NCBI GenBank assembly: GCA_016286075.1
Contig: JAEERZ010000064.1
Span: 1-9,807, forward strand
Origin: Selenomonadaceae bacterium
GTDB lineage: Bacteria > Bacillota > Negativicutes > Selenomonadales > Selenomonadaceae
Length of the DNA: 9,807 nucleotides
Direction: 5' to 3'
The notes under the pieces were generated by a model, which made no database searches, was not told the origin of the DNA, and worked only from the letters and a program-made list of their open reading frames with translations. A program made the translations under genes and the position numbers. Positions 1-5,535 of the stretch are shown one piece after another. The stretch's first letter is position 1. The number at the start of each line of letters is the position of its first letter.

Positions 1-25
1 GGAAAGTAGGAAAATCCTACTTTCC
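1..25. repeat. Perfect short hairpin at window edge
   Basis: Positions 1-11 and 15-25 are exact reverse complements, an 11-bp stem (GGAAAGTAGGA) closed by an AAA loop. No T tract follows on the plus strand, so it does not look like a plain terminator for a left-hand gene. It may be the edge of a larger intergenic repeat that starts outside the window. The function is unknown. Confidence 0.6.
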
Positions 26-39
26 TACTCCAAAAATTT

Positions 40-77
40 GATAGCCGTTTTTTCCCGAAACGACGGCATCTTTTTTT
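40..77 (+). terminator. Probable rho-independent terminator of an upstream gene
   Basis: GCCGT at 44-48 pairs with ACGGC at 63-67, extended outward by GAT/ATC (40-42 with 68-70, A43 bulged) and inward by a few T-A pairs. Seven T residues follow directly at 71-77. The shape suits a terminator for a plus-strand gene lying left of the window. That gene is not visible, so the role is inferred. Confidence 0.4.
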
Positions 78-136
78 GCACGAATGCATATTTTGCACAA
101 AAACGTTCCAATCCGAAACGCCGTAATGGAGCAACA

Positions 137-180
137 TGAAAAGCCCCTGCCTGCGAAAATTCTCGCAAACAGGGGCTTCA
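137..180 (-). terminator. Terminator of nagZ
   Basis: AAGCCCCTG at 141-149 pairs with CAGGGGCTT at 170-178. Inside, TGCGA (152-156) pairs with TCGCA (163-167), giving a two-part stem of 9 and 5 bp. The hairpin starts about 13 nt after the nagZ stop codon. On the minus strand it is followed by a short run of four T (complement of 139-142, partly in the stem). The T tract is weak, but the position and stem are convincing. Confidence 0.65.
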
Positions 181-191
181 TCATGTGCTTT

Positions 192-1337
192 TTATTTTGC
201 CGCGTTCTTTTCCAACGTCAATTTTGCCAGCAGTATCCGACGAACGGATTCGTTCACGCGCTTTTCGGAAAGGCGGCCGCTTTGCAGGGCTTTCAGCAGT
301 CCGTTGTAAACGGCCTGCTCATGCGCGTATTCGTGACAGACGAGCACCAGGTCCGCGCCGGCCTCGACGGCACGAACCCCCAATTCCTCGAAAGGATAAA
401 CGTCCGCCGCCGCCATTTCCAGATCGTCGGTGACGACGACGCCCTGCCAGCCGAGCTCGTCGCGCAGCAATTCGGTCATCACGGCACGGGAGAGACTGGC
501 CGGATGTTCTTTATCAATCGCCGAATAAACGATATGGGAAGTCATGACGAAAAAGCTTTCCGGCTTGCCCTTCTCGATCATGGCGCGGAAAGGCACGAGG
601 TCTTCCGCCTCTATCGTTTCCCTGTCCGCATTGACGACGACGGTTTCCAGGTGGGTGTCCGCTTCGCCTTTGCCGAGACCGGGGAAATGCTTGAGCGTGC
701 AGAGCATGCCCGCTTCCTCATATCCGGCGACGGCTTCGCGGACAAAATCGGTCACCGTTTCCGCGTCGTCGGAATAAAAGCGCGCACCGTCGCCCACGTC
801 AGCCAGGGGCGCGAAGTTCAGATTGAAGCCGAAATCGCGCAGCTTCTCGCCCGTTTCCCTCGCCCATTTCCGCGCCAGCGCCGCGTCGCCGCTTTTCCCC
901 ACCTCGGACTGGGCCGGGGGCGGCGGCAAAATGTCCTTCATGCGGGCGACCAGGCCGCCCTCCTCATCGATGGCAATCAAAAGCGGAAGCTTACCGTGCC
1001 GCGCCTCCTGCAATTCCTTCGTGAAACGGCGCACGCCCTCCGCCGTTTCGAGATTGCGGTCAAAAAGGATGACGCCGCCGACGGCATACTCGGACAGCAT
1101 AAAGCGGCTGTCGGCGTTCAGCTCCGTGCCGTGGACGCCGATCATCAACAGCTGCCCGATTTTCTCAGCGGGCGTCATGCGGGCAAGAATCGCGTCCGCC
1201 CGTTCCTCCGGCGTCATCGCCTTTACGAATTCGGGCGCACCTTCCGCCGCCGTTCTCTGCGGCGACGCCCCGCAGCCGCCCAACAGGCATAACACAGCCA
1301 GCAGAGCGGAAAGGAAGAGAAAATAATATCGTTTCAT
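192..1337 (-). CDS. nagZ: Lipoprotein beta-N-acetylhexosaminidase (NagZ type, GH3)
   Basis: Glycoside hydrolase family 3 enzyme expected to remove terminal N-acetylglucosamine from peptidoglycan fragments. The start at 1337 is chosen because GGAGGA sits about 7 nt upstream and the protein then opens with MKR, a hydrophobic stretch and a lipobox ending in Cys22. A longer reading back to 1553 would overlap lexA and add Ser/Arg-rich sequence with no signal. Seen in the 381-residue product: IDEEGG (123-128), KHFPG (216-220), the Asp-Thr-His 227-229 that matches the NagZ catalytic loop, and TDDLEM (303-308) with the likely nucleophile Asp304. It is a single-domain enzyme of usual NagZ size plus a signal peptide, so it should be anchored outside the cytoplasmic membrane, unlike the cytosolic enzyme of enteric bacteria. 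It lies 55 bp downstream of lexA in the same direction, but a terminator intervenes. The enzyme class is clear; the exact substrate is inferred. Confidence 0.88.
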   Translation of the reverse strand: MKRYYFLFLSALLAVLCLLGGCGASPQRTAAEGAPEFVKAMTPEERADAILARMTPAEKIGQLLMIGVHGTELNADSRFMLSEYAVGGVILFDRNLETAEGVRRFTKELQEARHGKLPLLIAIDEEGGLVARMKDILPPPPAQSEVGKSGDAALARKWARETGEKLRDFGFNLNFAPLADVGDGARFYSDDAETVTDFVREAVAGYEEAGMLCTLKHFPGLGKGEADTHLETVVVNADRETIEAEDLVPFRAMIEKGKPESFFVMTSHIVYSAIDKEHPASLSRAVMTELLRDELGWQGVVVTDDLEMAAADVYPFEELGVRAVEAGADLVLVCHEYAHEQAVYNGLLKALQSGRLSEKRVNESVRRILLAKLTLEKNAAK

Positions 1338-1350
1338 CCGGATTCCTCCA

Positions 1351-1382
1351 AGAAAAAAGGGACTGCTCATCACAGTCCCTTT
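1351..1382 (-). terminator. Strong terminator between lexA and nagZ
   Basis: AAAGGGACTG (1356-1365) and CAGTCCCTTT (1373-1382) form a perfect 10-bp stem with a 7-nt loop. Read on the minus strand, it is followed by TTTTTTCTT, a typical intrinsic terminator, starting 11 nt after the lexA stop. The T run ends within a few bases of the nagZ ribosome site, so nagZ must rely on readthrough or on a promoter inside lexA. Confidence 0.85.
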
Positions 1383-1392
1383 GATTGATCTA

Positions 1393-2010
1393 TTACATCT
1401 GCCGATAGACGCCGATGACCTTGCCGAGCACGAGCACGTTCGTCTCATAGAACGGCTCCATCGTATCGTTCTCCGGCTGGAGCTTGACGCGGTCCTTCTC
1501 AAAATAGATGCGCTTGACGGTAGCTTCCTCGTTCTCCACGAGAGCGACGACAATCTCCCCGTTTTTCGCCGTGGACTGCTCCTTGACGAAGATGAGATCC
1601 CCGTCGTAAATACCGGCCTTTATCATGCTCTCGCCCTGTACGCGCAACATGAAGGTGTCGTCCTGCGTGCCGAGCAGCGAAGACGGAACATTGAAGACCT
1701 CCTCGACGTTTTCCTCGGCGGTGATGGGCACGCCCGCCGCCACGTTGCCGACCAGCGGCACGCGCAGCATGTGCTCCCACGGCTTCTCGCCCACTAACTC
1801 AATGGCGCGGGGCTTCGTCGGGTCGCGATGGATTTTCCCTTCGTCCTCCAGCATGTGCAGGTACGAATGCACCGTGGAACTGGAGCTGAGGCCGACAGCC
1901 GTGCCGATCTCCCGGACGGACGGCGGGAATCCCCTCTTCATCAGAAAGTCCCTGATGTACTTGTAGATTTCTGCGCAGCGCTCCGTGGAGGTTTTATTCT
2001 TTCTCGACAT
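1393..2010 (-). CDS. lexA: LexA, SOS regulon repressor and self-cleaving protease
   Basis: Transcriptional repressor of DNA-damage genes that cuts itself when RecA filaments form. The 205-residue product has the normal LexA length. An N-terminal winged-helix domain (about 1-70) contains the motif PPSVREIG, followed by a helix starting at AVGLSSSSTVH. The cleavage site is Ala92-Gly93 in NVAAGVPI. The peptidase S24 domain holds the catalytic Ser128 (GESM) and Lys166 (VKRIY). Start ATG at 2010 follows AAGGAGA by about 8 nt. The upstream region has an extended -10 promoter and an SOS-box-like site at the expected transcription start, so it should repress itself. The DNA-binding domain and box are of the Bacillus type rather than the E. 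coli type. The FliB-like gene lies upstream in the same direction, 139 bp away, but lexA has its own promoter. Confidence 0.97.
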   Translation of the reverse strand: MSRKNKTSTERCAEIYKYIRDFLMKRGFPPSVREIGTAVGLSSSSTVHSYLHMLEDEGKIHRDPTKPRAIELVGEKPWEHMLRVPLVGNVAAGVPITAEENVEEVFNVPSSLLGTQDDTFMLRVQGESMIKAGIYDGDLIFVKEQSTAKNGEIVVALVENEEATVKRIYFEKDRVKLQPENDTMEPFYETNVLVLGKVIGVYRQM

Positions 2011-2025
2011 TCCATCTTCTCCTTC

Positions 2026-2039
2026 CGAACATATGATTT
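2026..2039. promoter_or_regulatory. Candidate LexA (SOS) box
   Basis: CGAACATATGATTT matches the Gram-positive SOS consensus CGAACRNRYGTTYC at 12 of 14 positions. The left half-site is perfect and the right one has two mismatches. It lies between the lexA -10 element and ribosome site, over the predicted transcription start, where bound LexA would block its own transcription. Only LexA binding data could prove it. Confidence 0.6.
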
Positions 2040-2044
2040 ATTCA

Positions 2045-2074
2045 AATATAGCACAGGAGAATCTCTCTTGTAAA
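2045..2074 (-). promoter_or_regulatory. lexA promoter
   Basis: On the minus strand, TTTACA (complement of 2069-2074) and TATATT (complement of 2045-2050) are separated by 18 bp. A TG one base before the -10 makes an extended -10. Transcription would start near 2038, about 28 nt before the lexA ATG. The site fits a housekeeping sigma factor. Confidence 0.65.
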
Positions 2075-2149
2075 GCCTTTTTTGCCGTTTTTTCACGGTT
2101 TTTTGCAAAAAAAGTTGAAATTTCTCCGCAAAATCAGGTAGTAAATTCC

Positions 2150-3283
2150 TTACAACAGCGAAATGACCCGTTCGGCAGAGAGGCCCCGCATATCCGAGGC
2201 GACGCATTCCCGCAGGAAATCGTCTGCGGCGCGGCTGTGGTCGAGCCGTTCCATGACGCGGCCGAGCATCGCAAGCACGGTCTCCTCATCCGGCACCGCG
2301 TTTTCCGCCGTCGCGGACAGGAGCAGGGAGAATTCCGCCAGACGGAAACGCAGGGCGAACAATTTGAAATTTGCCAACAGCCCACCGCCGCAGGCAAACG
2401 GATAGAGCCGCAGGAAAAATTCGTTGACCGCCAGATTTTCCAGAATATGCCCGTACCGCTTGTGAATCTCTTTCTCCGCTTCCGCCTCAACGACTGCAAC
2501 TTGGCAGGCCAGCGCCTCCAAACGGTCGGCGGGATACTCCGCTTCGTACAGCGCGGCCGTCAGCGCCGCCATGTATCGGAGCCGGGGCATTGCCTCGGCG
2601 CGGGGAGCCGATTTTTCGCCGGACTCCGCTTCCAAAGCGCAAAGCCGAAGCGCCTCCTCGTCCGGCGGCTCTTTTCCGCAGCGCGCCTCCAACGACGCGA
2701 GAAATCTCCCCAGCCGCAATAATCTTTGCCACAGGGTAAGCTCCCGATCCTGCAGGAACGAAACGGCGCGAAGCTGGATCGACGGCAGAGCCGATTCCCA
2801 ACGCAGCGCTTCCATCGGCGGGCGAACCGCGGCGGAGGAACGCAGCGCAGGCTCCTCCCGCATCTCTATAGGCAACGGCTCCGACGGGGGCAAAACGATA
2901 AGCGCGGCCACAGGGCAGGACACCGACAGGGCGCGCTCTGCGAAACCCGAAAACCGGTATGTGACGCGGGGAAAAGAATAGCAGACGTCGGGCAGTAATT
3001 CCTCGCCGTGTTCCTTTTGCAGGCTGCAAAGCCCGTCTCCGTCGAGAAACGCGCAATTCCCCTCTTCCCCGTGGCGCATTTCCCAGCCCGATTCCTTTTC
3101 CGAAAGCTTGCCGAATATATCGTCGCGAGCCGGGTCCGAAAGCGACTCAAACCGTTTTCGGGCCAGCGGGTCGACGGGAATATGCCAGCCGCCGCAGCAC
3201 AGGCTGCCGCAAGCCTTGCCGTCGCATACGAATTTCCGAAAATATACAGGGCCGAATACCTGCTCGACGCGTTCCTCCGTCAA
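2150..3283 (-). CDS. FliB/YkgJ-family cysteine-rich protein, putative lysine-N-methylase
   Basis: Resembles the FliB family (flagellin lysine-N-methylase), whose members carry a CxxCxxCC-like metal-binding cluster. TTG at 3283 is preferred as start because AAAGGAGGGG lies 8 nt before it. An ATG at 3307 and a TTG at 3334 have no ribosome site. This gives 377 residues. Seen near the N terminus: FVCDGKACGSLCC followed by GW, that is Cys-x4-Cys-x3-Cys-Cys at about residues 20-30. Then come NCAFLDGDGLC, VCYSFPR and LSVSCP, all typical FliB-family cysteine motifs that probably hold a metal or iron-sulfur cluster. The remainder is helical and unremarkable. FliB in Salmonella methylates flagellin, but no flagellar gene is near, so the substrate here is unknown. 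It shares a divergent promoter region with the CobT-family gene. The family call is fairly sure; the activity is inferred. Confidence 0.8.
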   Translation of the reverse strand: MTEERVEQVFGPVYFRKFVCDGKACGSLCCGGWHIPVDPLARKRFESLSDPARDDIFGKLSEKESGWEMRHGEEGNCAFLDGDGLCSLQKEHGEELLPDVCYSFPRVTYRFSGFAERALSVSCPVAALIVLPPSEPLPIEMREEPALRSSAAVRPPMEALRWESALPSIQLRAVSFLQDRELTLWQRLLRLGRFLASLEARCGKEPPDEEALRLCALEAESGEKSAPRAEAMPRLRYMAALTAALYEAEYPADRLEALACQVAVVEAEAEKEIHKRYGHILENLAVNEFFLRLYPFACGGGLLANFKLFALRFRLAEFSLLLSATAENAVPDEETVLAMLGRVMERLDHSRAADDFLRECVASDMRGLSAERVISLL

Positions 3284-3359
3284 TGGCTTCCCCTCCTTTG
3301 CTTCCATCTTAGCCCGAAGACAGGCCGCGGTCAAGATGCGCGCGGGAACGAAAAAAATC

Positions 3360-3368
3360 TGCTATAAT
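3360..3368 (+). promoter_or_regulatory. Extended -10 promoter of the CobT-family gene
   Basis: TGCTATAAT is a perfect extended -10 element. No convincing -35 is seen 17 bp upstream, which extended -10 promoters tolerate. The transcript would begin near 3375 and leave a leader of only about 35 nt, too short for a cobalamin riboswitch. Confidence 0.55.
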
Positions 3369-3392
3369 ATATAGAATAAACTCACGGAACAA
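3364..3392 (-). promoter_or_regulatory. Probable promoter of the FliB-like gene
   Basis: On the minus strand, TTGTTC (complement of 3387-3392) and TATTAT (complement of 3364-3369) are 17 bp apart. The -35 is weak and the -10 good. The -10 lies on top of the plus-strand -10 of the CobT-family gene, so the two promoters would compete for polymerase. The leader would be about 73 nt. Confidence 0.4.
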
Positions 3393-3409
3393 TTTAAGGA
3401 GGCCCTTTC

Positions 3410-5317
3410 ATGTCTCTGTTGGAAGATACAATCGCAAAAATCCAGCCGCCGGACGAAGCGGCGGGCGCGGCCGTCAAAAAACGGCTCCAGGAACTGCTCG
3501 GCGCGGACCAGCCGCTGGGCGCTTTAGGGGAGCTCTTGGAAAAATACGCCGCCATCACGGGGGACGACGACCCGGACCTGCCGAAAAAATGCACCATCGT
3601 CTGCTGCGGCGACCACGGCGTGGCGGAAATGAACGTCAGCGCCTACCCGCCCTCGACGACGGTGCAGATGACCGCGAATTATCTCATCTCCCGCGGCACC
3701 ACCGCAAACGCGCTGTCCAATTTTTCCGGCGCGGAGCTGCTGGTCGCCGATCTCGGCATCGCCGCGGACACCGAATGGATTCCGGGGCTGATTCAGCGAA
3801 AAATCGCTCTCGGCACGAAAAACTGCGCGAAGGGCCCGGCAATGACCCGCGAGGAAGCGGTTCGCGCCCTCGAAACGGGCATAGAACTGGTGGAAAAATG
3901 CGTGGAAGACGGCTGCCGCTGTTTCCTGCCCGGAGAAATGGGCATCGCCAATACGACCTCTTCGGCCTGCGTCGTCGCGGCGGTCTGCGGGCTCACGCCG
4001 GAGCAGGCCACCGGACGAGGCACGAACATTTCCGACGAACGGCTGAAAATAAAGATTGAAGTCGTGCGGCAGGCTTTGGAAGTCAATCGCCCCGACCCGT
4101 CGGACGGCATCGATATCCTCTCGAAGGTCGGCGGCTTTGAGATCGGCTGCATCGCCGGCATCATCCTCGGCGCGGCGGCGCATCGCGGCTTCGTGGTGCT
4201 GGACGGCTTCAACACCGGAGCGGCGGCACTGATTGCCCAGGCGATTTGCCCGCTGGTGCCCCATTACCTGATGGGCTCCCATTTGGCGGCGGAGCCCGCC
4301 CATCGCGCCATGCTGAAAAAGCTCGGCCTGCGCCCGTACATGGATATGAAATTCCGCCTCGGCGAAGCCACCGGCTCCTCCATCGCGGTGAATCTGCTGG
4401 ACGCGGCCATCACCTCTTTCGGCTATCTGCATCTGGACGCGAAAGACGATTTCTTCGAGCACGAAACGATGCCGCCGAAGGCCGTGCCGCTGACGAACAA
4501 GACTTTCGATTTCTATCTCGACACCTTTCCGAGCCTTTCCCGTTCCGCCATGGAGGCCTGCCGTCTCCGGGTAGACAACCTCGCGAAGCCGATTTACTGC
4601 CTCGGCTACTTGGAGGAAATCGCGGTAGAGCTGGCAGGAATCCTGGACGAGGAGCGGCCCCCCGTCGATCTGGAGCGAACGCTGCTCGTTTTTGAAAACG
4701 GCGAGATGAGCGACGCCCAGCACCAGCTCACGGCGGCCTTCGCAAACCACGCCGACGCCGAGGTCAAAGCCGCGCGCCTGCGCCCCGACCGTCCGCTGAC
4801 AGACGCCTTTGATTTCGGGCGCGAGACGGCGGAGGATATCACGTTCTCGTCATCGCTCTTGGCGTTGGCGCTGACGGAATCGGACAAGAACGACCCTTTC
4901 GGCACGAAAGCGAAACAAATGCGCGAGGCGCTCCTGAACGAGGACGGCTCGCTCCGCTTCGAGCCGCAGGACTTCCTTTCCCACGTCCCGAAGTCCTTGC
5001 AGGCTGACGCCGCCGCGCTGCTCGGCGCGATGATCGCGGGCGCGCATAACAACTCGCTGATCGTCCTCGACGACGAGTCGACGGAAATTGTCGCGCGCTA
5101 TGCGGAAGCCCTTTGCCCCGCCCTCTCCCCTTACGTCCTGCATGTGCAGCCCGCGCTGCTCACCCTCGACATGAAAGTCCCCGGCGGCGCCGTCGCCTGT
5201 CTCGGCCTGAAGCTGGTGGACGCCGCGCTCCACATGCTGAACGATATGAAGACCTTTGCCGAAGCGAAGGTCCCGGTGGCGAACGACGGCCCCGGCGCGG
5301 GCCGGCAGGTGGAATAA
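3410..5317 (+). CDS. Fused tandem CobT-family phosphoribosyltransferase (ArsA-ArsB-like)
   Basis: CobT enzymes move phosphoribose from nicotinate mononucleotide to the lower-ligand base of cobamides. The ATG at 3410 follows AAGGAGG by 7 nt. Residues 1 to about 345 form a complete CobT domain: CGDHGVA (66-72), PGEMGIANTTSSA (174-186), GRGTNISDE (202-210), LDGFNTGAAAL (264-274), and RLGEATG (316-322) with the catalytic Glu319. Residues from about 365 to 620 align with it again: LDTFPSLSRSA to LVFENGEMS matches the domain start, IVLDDESTE matches VVLDGFNTG, and LDMKVPGGAV matches the Glu319 region. The second copy ends in the classic CobT tail LLDAA/NDMxTFxEAxV. It has lost GDHG, GEMG and the catalytic Glu, and is about 80 residues shorter. 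Normal CobT is about 350 residues. An active domain plus a dead partner recalls the Sporomusa ArsA/ArsB heterodimer, which activates phenol and p-cresol as well as benzimidazoles. The CobT family is certain; phenol specificity is inferred. Confidence 0.9.
   Translation: MSLLEDTIAKIQPPDEAAGAAVKKRLQELLGADQPLGALGELLEKYAAITGDDDPDLPKKCTIVCCGDHGVAEMNVSAYPPSTTVQMTANYLISRGTTANALSNFSGAELLVADLGIAADTEWIPGLIQRKIALGTKNCAKGPAMTREEAVRALETGIELVEKCVEDGCRCFLPGEMGIANTTSSACVVAAVCGLTPEQATGRGTNISDERLKIKIEVVRQALEVNRPDPSDGIDILSKVGGFEIGCIAGIILGAAAHRGFVVLDGFNTGAAALIAQAICPLVPHYLMGSHLAAEPAHRAMLKKLGLRPYMDMKFRLGEATGSSIAVNLLDAAITSFGYLHLDAKDDFFEHETMPPKAVPLTNKTFDFYLDTFPSLSRSAMEACRLRVDNLAKPIYCLGYLEEIAVELAGILDEERPPVDLERTLLVFENGEMSDAQHQLTAAFANHADAEVKAARLRPDRPLTDAFDFGRETAEDITFSSSLLALALTESDKNDPFGTKAKQMREALLNEDGSLRFEPQDFLSHVPKSLQADAAALLGAMIAGAHNNSLIVLDDESTEIVARYAEALCPALSPYVLHVQPALLTLDMKVPGGAVACLGLKLVDAALHMLNDMKTFAEAKVPVANDGPGAGRQVE
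5257..5316 (+). repeat. Direct repeat copy 1 (3' end of the CobT-family gene)
   Basis: These 60 bases encode the last residues, from AEAKVPVAND to QVE, and run into the stop codon. They match 5386-5445 at 57 of 60 positions. The three differences fall in the two codons for Gly-Arg (GGC CGG here, GGA AGA in copy 2) and all are silent. Confidence 0.95.
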
Positions 5318-5334
5318 TGCGAAAGCCCACAACG

Positions 5335-5394
5335 GCTTCGGCATAAGCGACTCACACGCGAGCAAAGCTCGCGGTTCCCTGCGCATGCCGAAGC
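5335..5394. repeat. Palindromic insert between the two direct repeats
   Basis: GCTTCGGCAT (5335-5344) and ATGCCGAAGC (5385-5394) form a perfect 10-bp inverted repeat. Inside it is a second perfect hairpin, CGCGAGC-AAA-GCTCGCG (5357-5373). The right outer arm is part of direct repeat copy 2, so the left arm is an inverted copy of the gene's own sequence. No T tract follows, so it is not a standard terminator. It may be a small REP- or MITE-like element, or a rearrangement scar. Confidence 0.75.
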
Positions 5395-5445
5395 GAAGGT
5401 CCCGGTGGCGAACGACGGCCCCGGCGCGGGAAGACAGGTGGAATA
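5386..5445 (+). repeat. Direct repeat copy 2, duplicated gene tail
   Basis: Duplicate of 5257-5316, placed exactly 129 bp (43 codons) downstream, so it keeps the same reading frame and ends in TAG where copy 1 has TAA. It is not translated as part of the gene, because copy 1 stops first. The sequences flanking the two copies are unrelated, so this is not a simple tandem duplication of a 129-bp unit. The rest of the gap to the next gene (5446-5535) holds an imperfect CGCAAAA/TTTTGCG hairpin without a T tract, and a promoter. Confidence 0.93.
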
Positions 5446-5474
5446 GAAGCTGAGAATTGAACCCGCAAAAAATT

Positions 5475-5503
5475 TTGCGCGGATTGCCGCTTTATACTAT
5501 AAT
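5475..5503 (+). promoter_or_regulatory. Probable promoter of the DUF6765-type gene
   Basis: TATAAT at 5498-5503 lies 17 bp after TTGCGC at 5475-5480. The -10 is perfect and the -35 keeps only TTG. Transcription would start near 5510, about 26 nt before the ATG. A TTGACA at 5520 is too close to the start codon to act as this gene's -35. Confidence 0.5.
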
Positions 5504-5535
5504 ATTTTAAGATATTTTTTTGACAGAGGTGCGCT

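Noticed and set aside
84..1292. 402-codon open frame antisense to nagZ
   Set aside because: Composition is typical of a shadow frame, and it covers a gene with intact GH3 motifs on the other strand.
1338..1553. N-terminal extension of nagZ to 1553
   Set aside because: It would overlap lexA and read through the terminator hairpin. The signal peptide and ribosome site place the start at 1337.
2099..2113. TTTTTTGCAAAAAAA palindrome between the FliB-like gene and lexA
   Set aside because: An AT-only fold with a two-base centre. It is too weak for a terminator and could be chance in an AT-rich spacer; no clear terminator for the FliB-like gene was found.
3371..3409. Cobalamin riboswitch ahead of the CobT-family gene
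   Set aside because: The leader from the predicted start is only about 35 nt and has no B12-box-like sequence.
3524..4750. 408-codon open frame antisense to the CobT-family gene
   Set aside because: It is a mirror frame of a GC-rich gene with clear CobT motifs. It is rich in Arg, His and Gly, shows no family motif and has no ribosome site.
5318..5347. Tiny frame ATG CGA AAG to TAA directly after the CobT-family stop
   Set aside because: Nine codons inside the insert, no family, and its ATG merely overlaps the stop codon.
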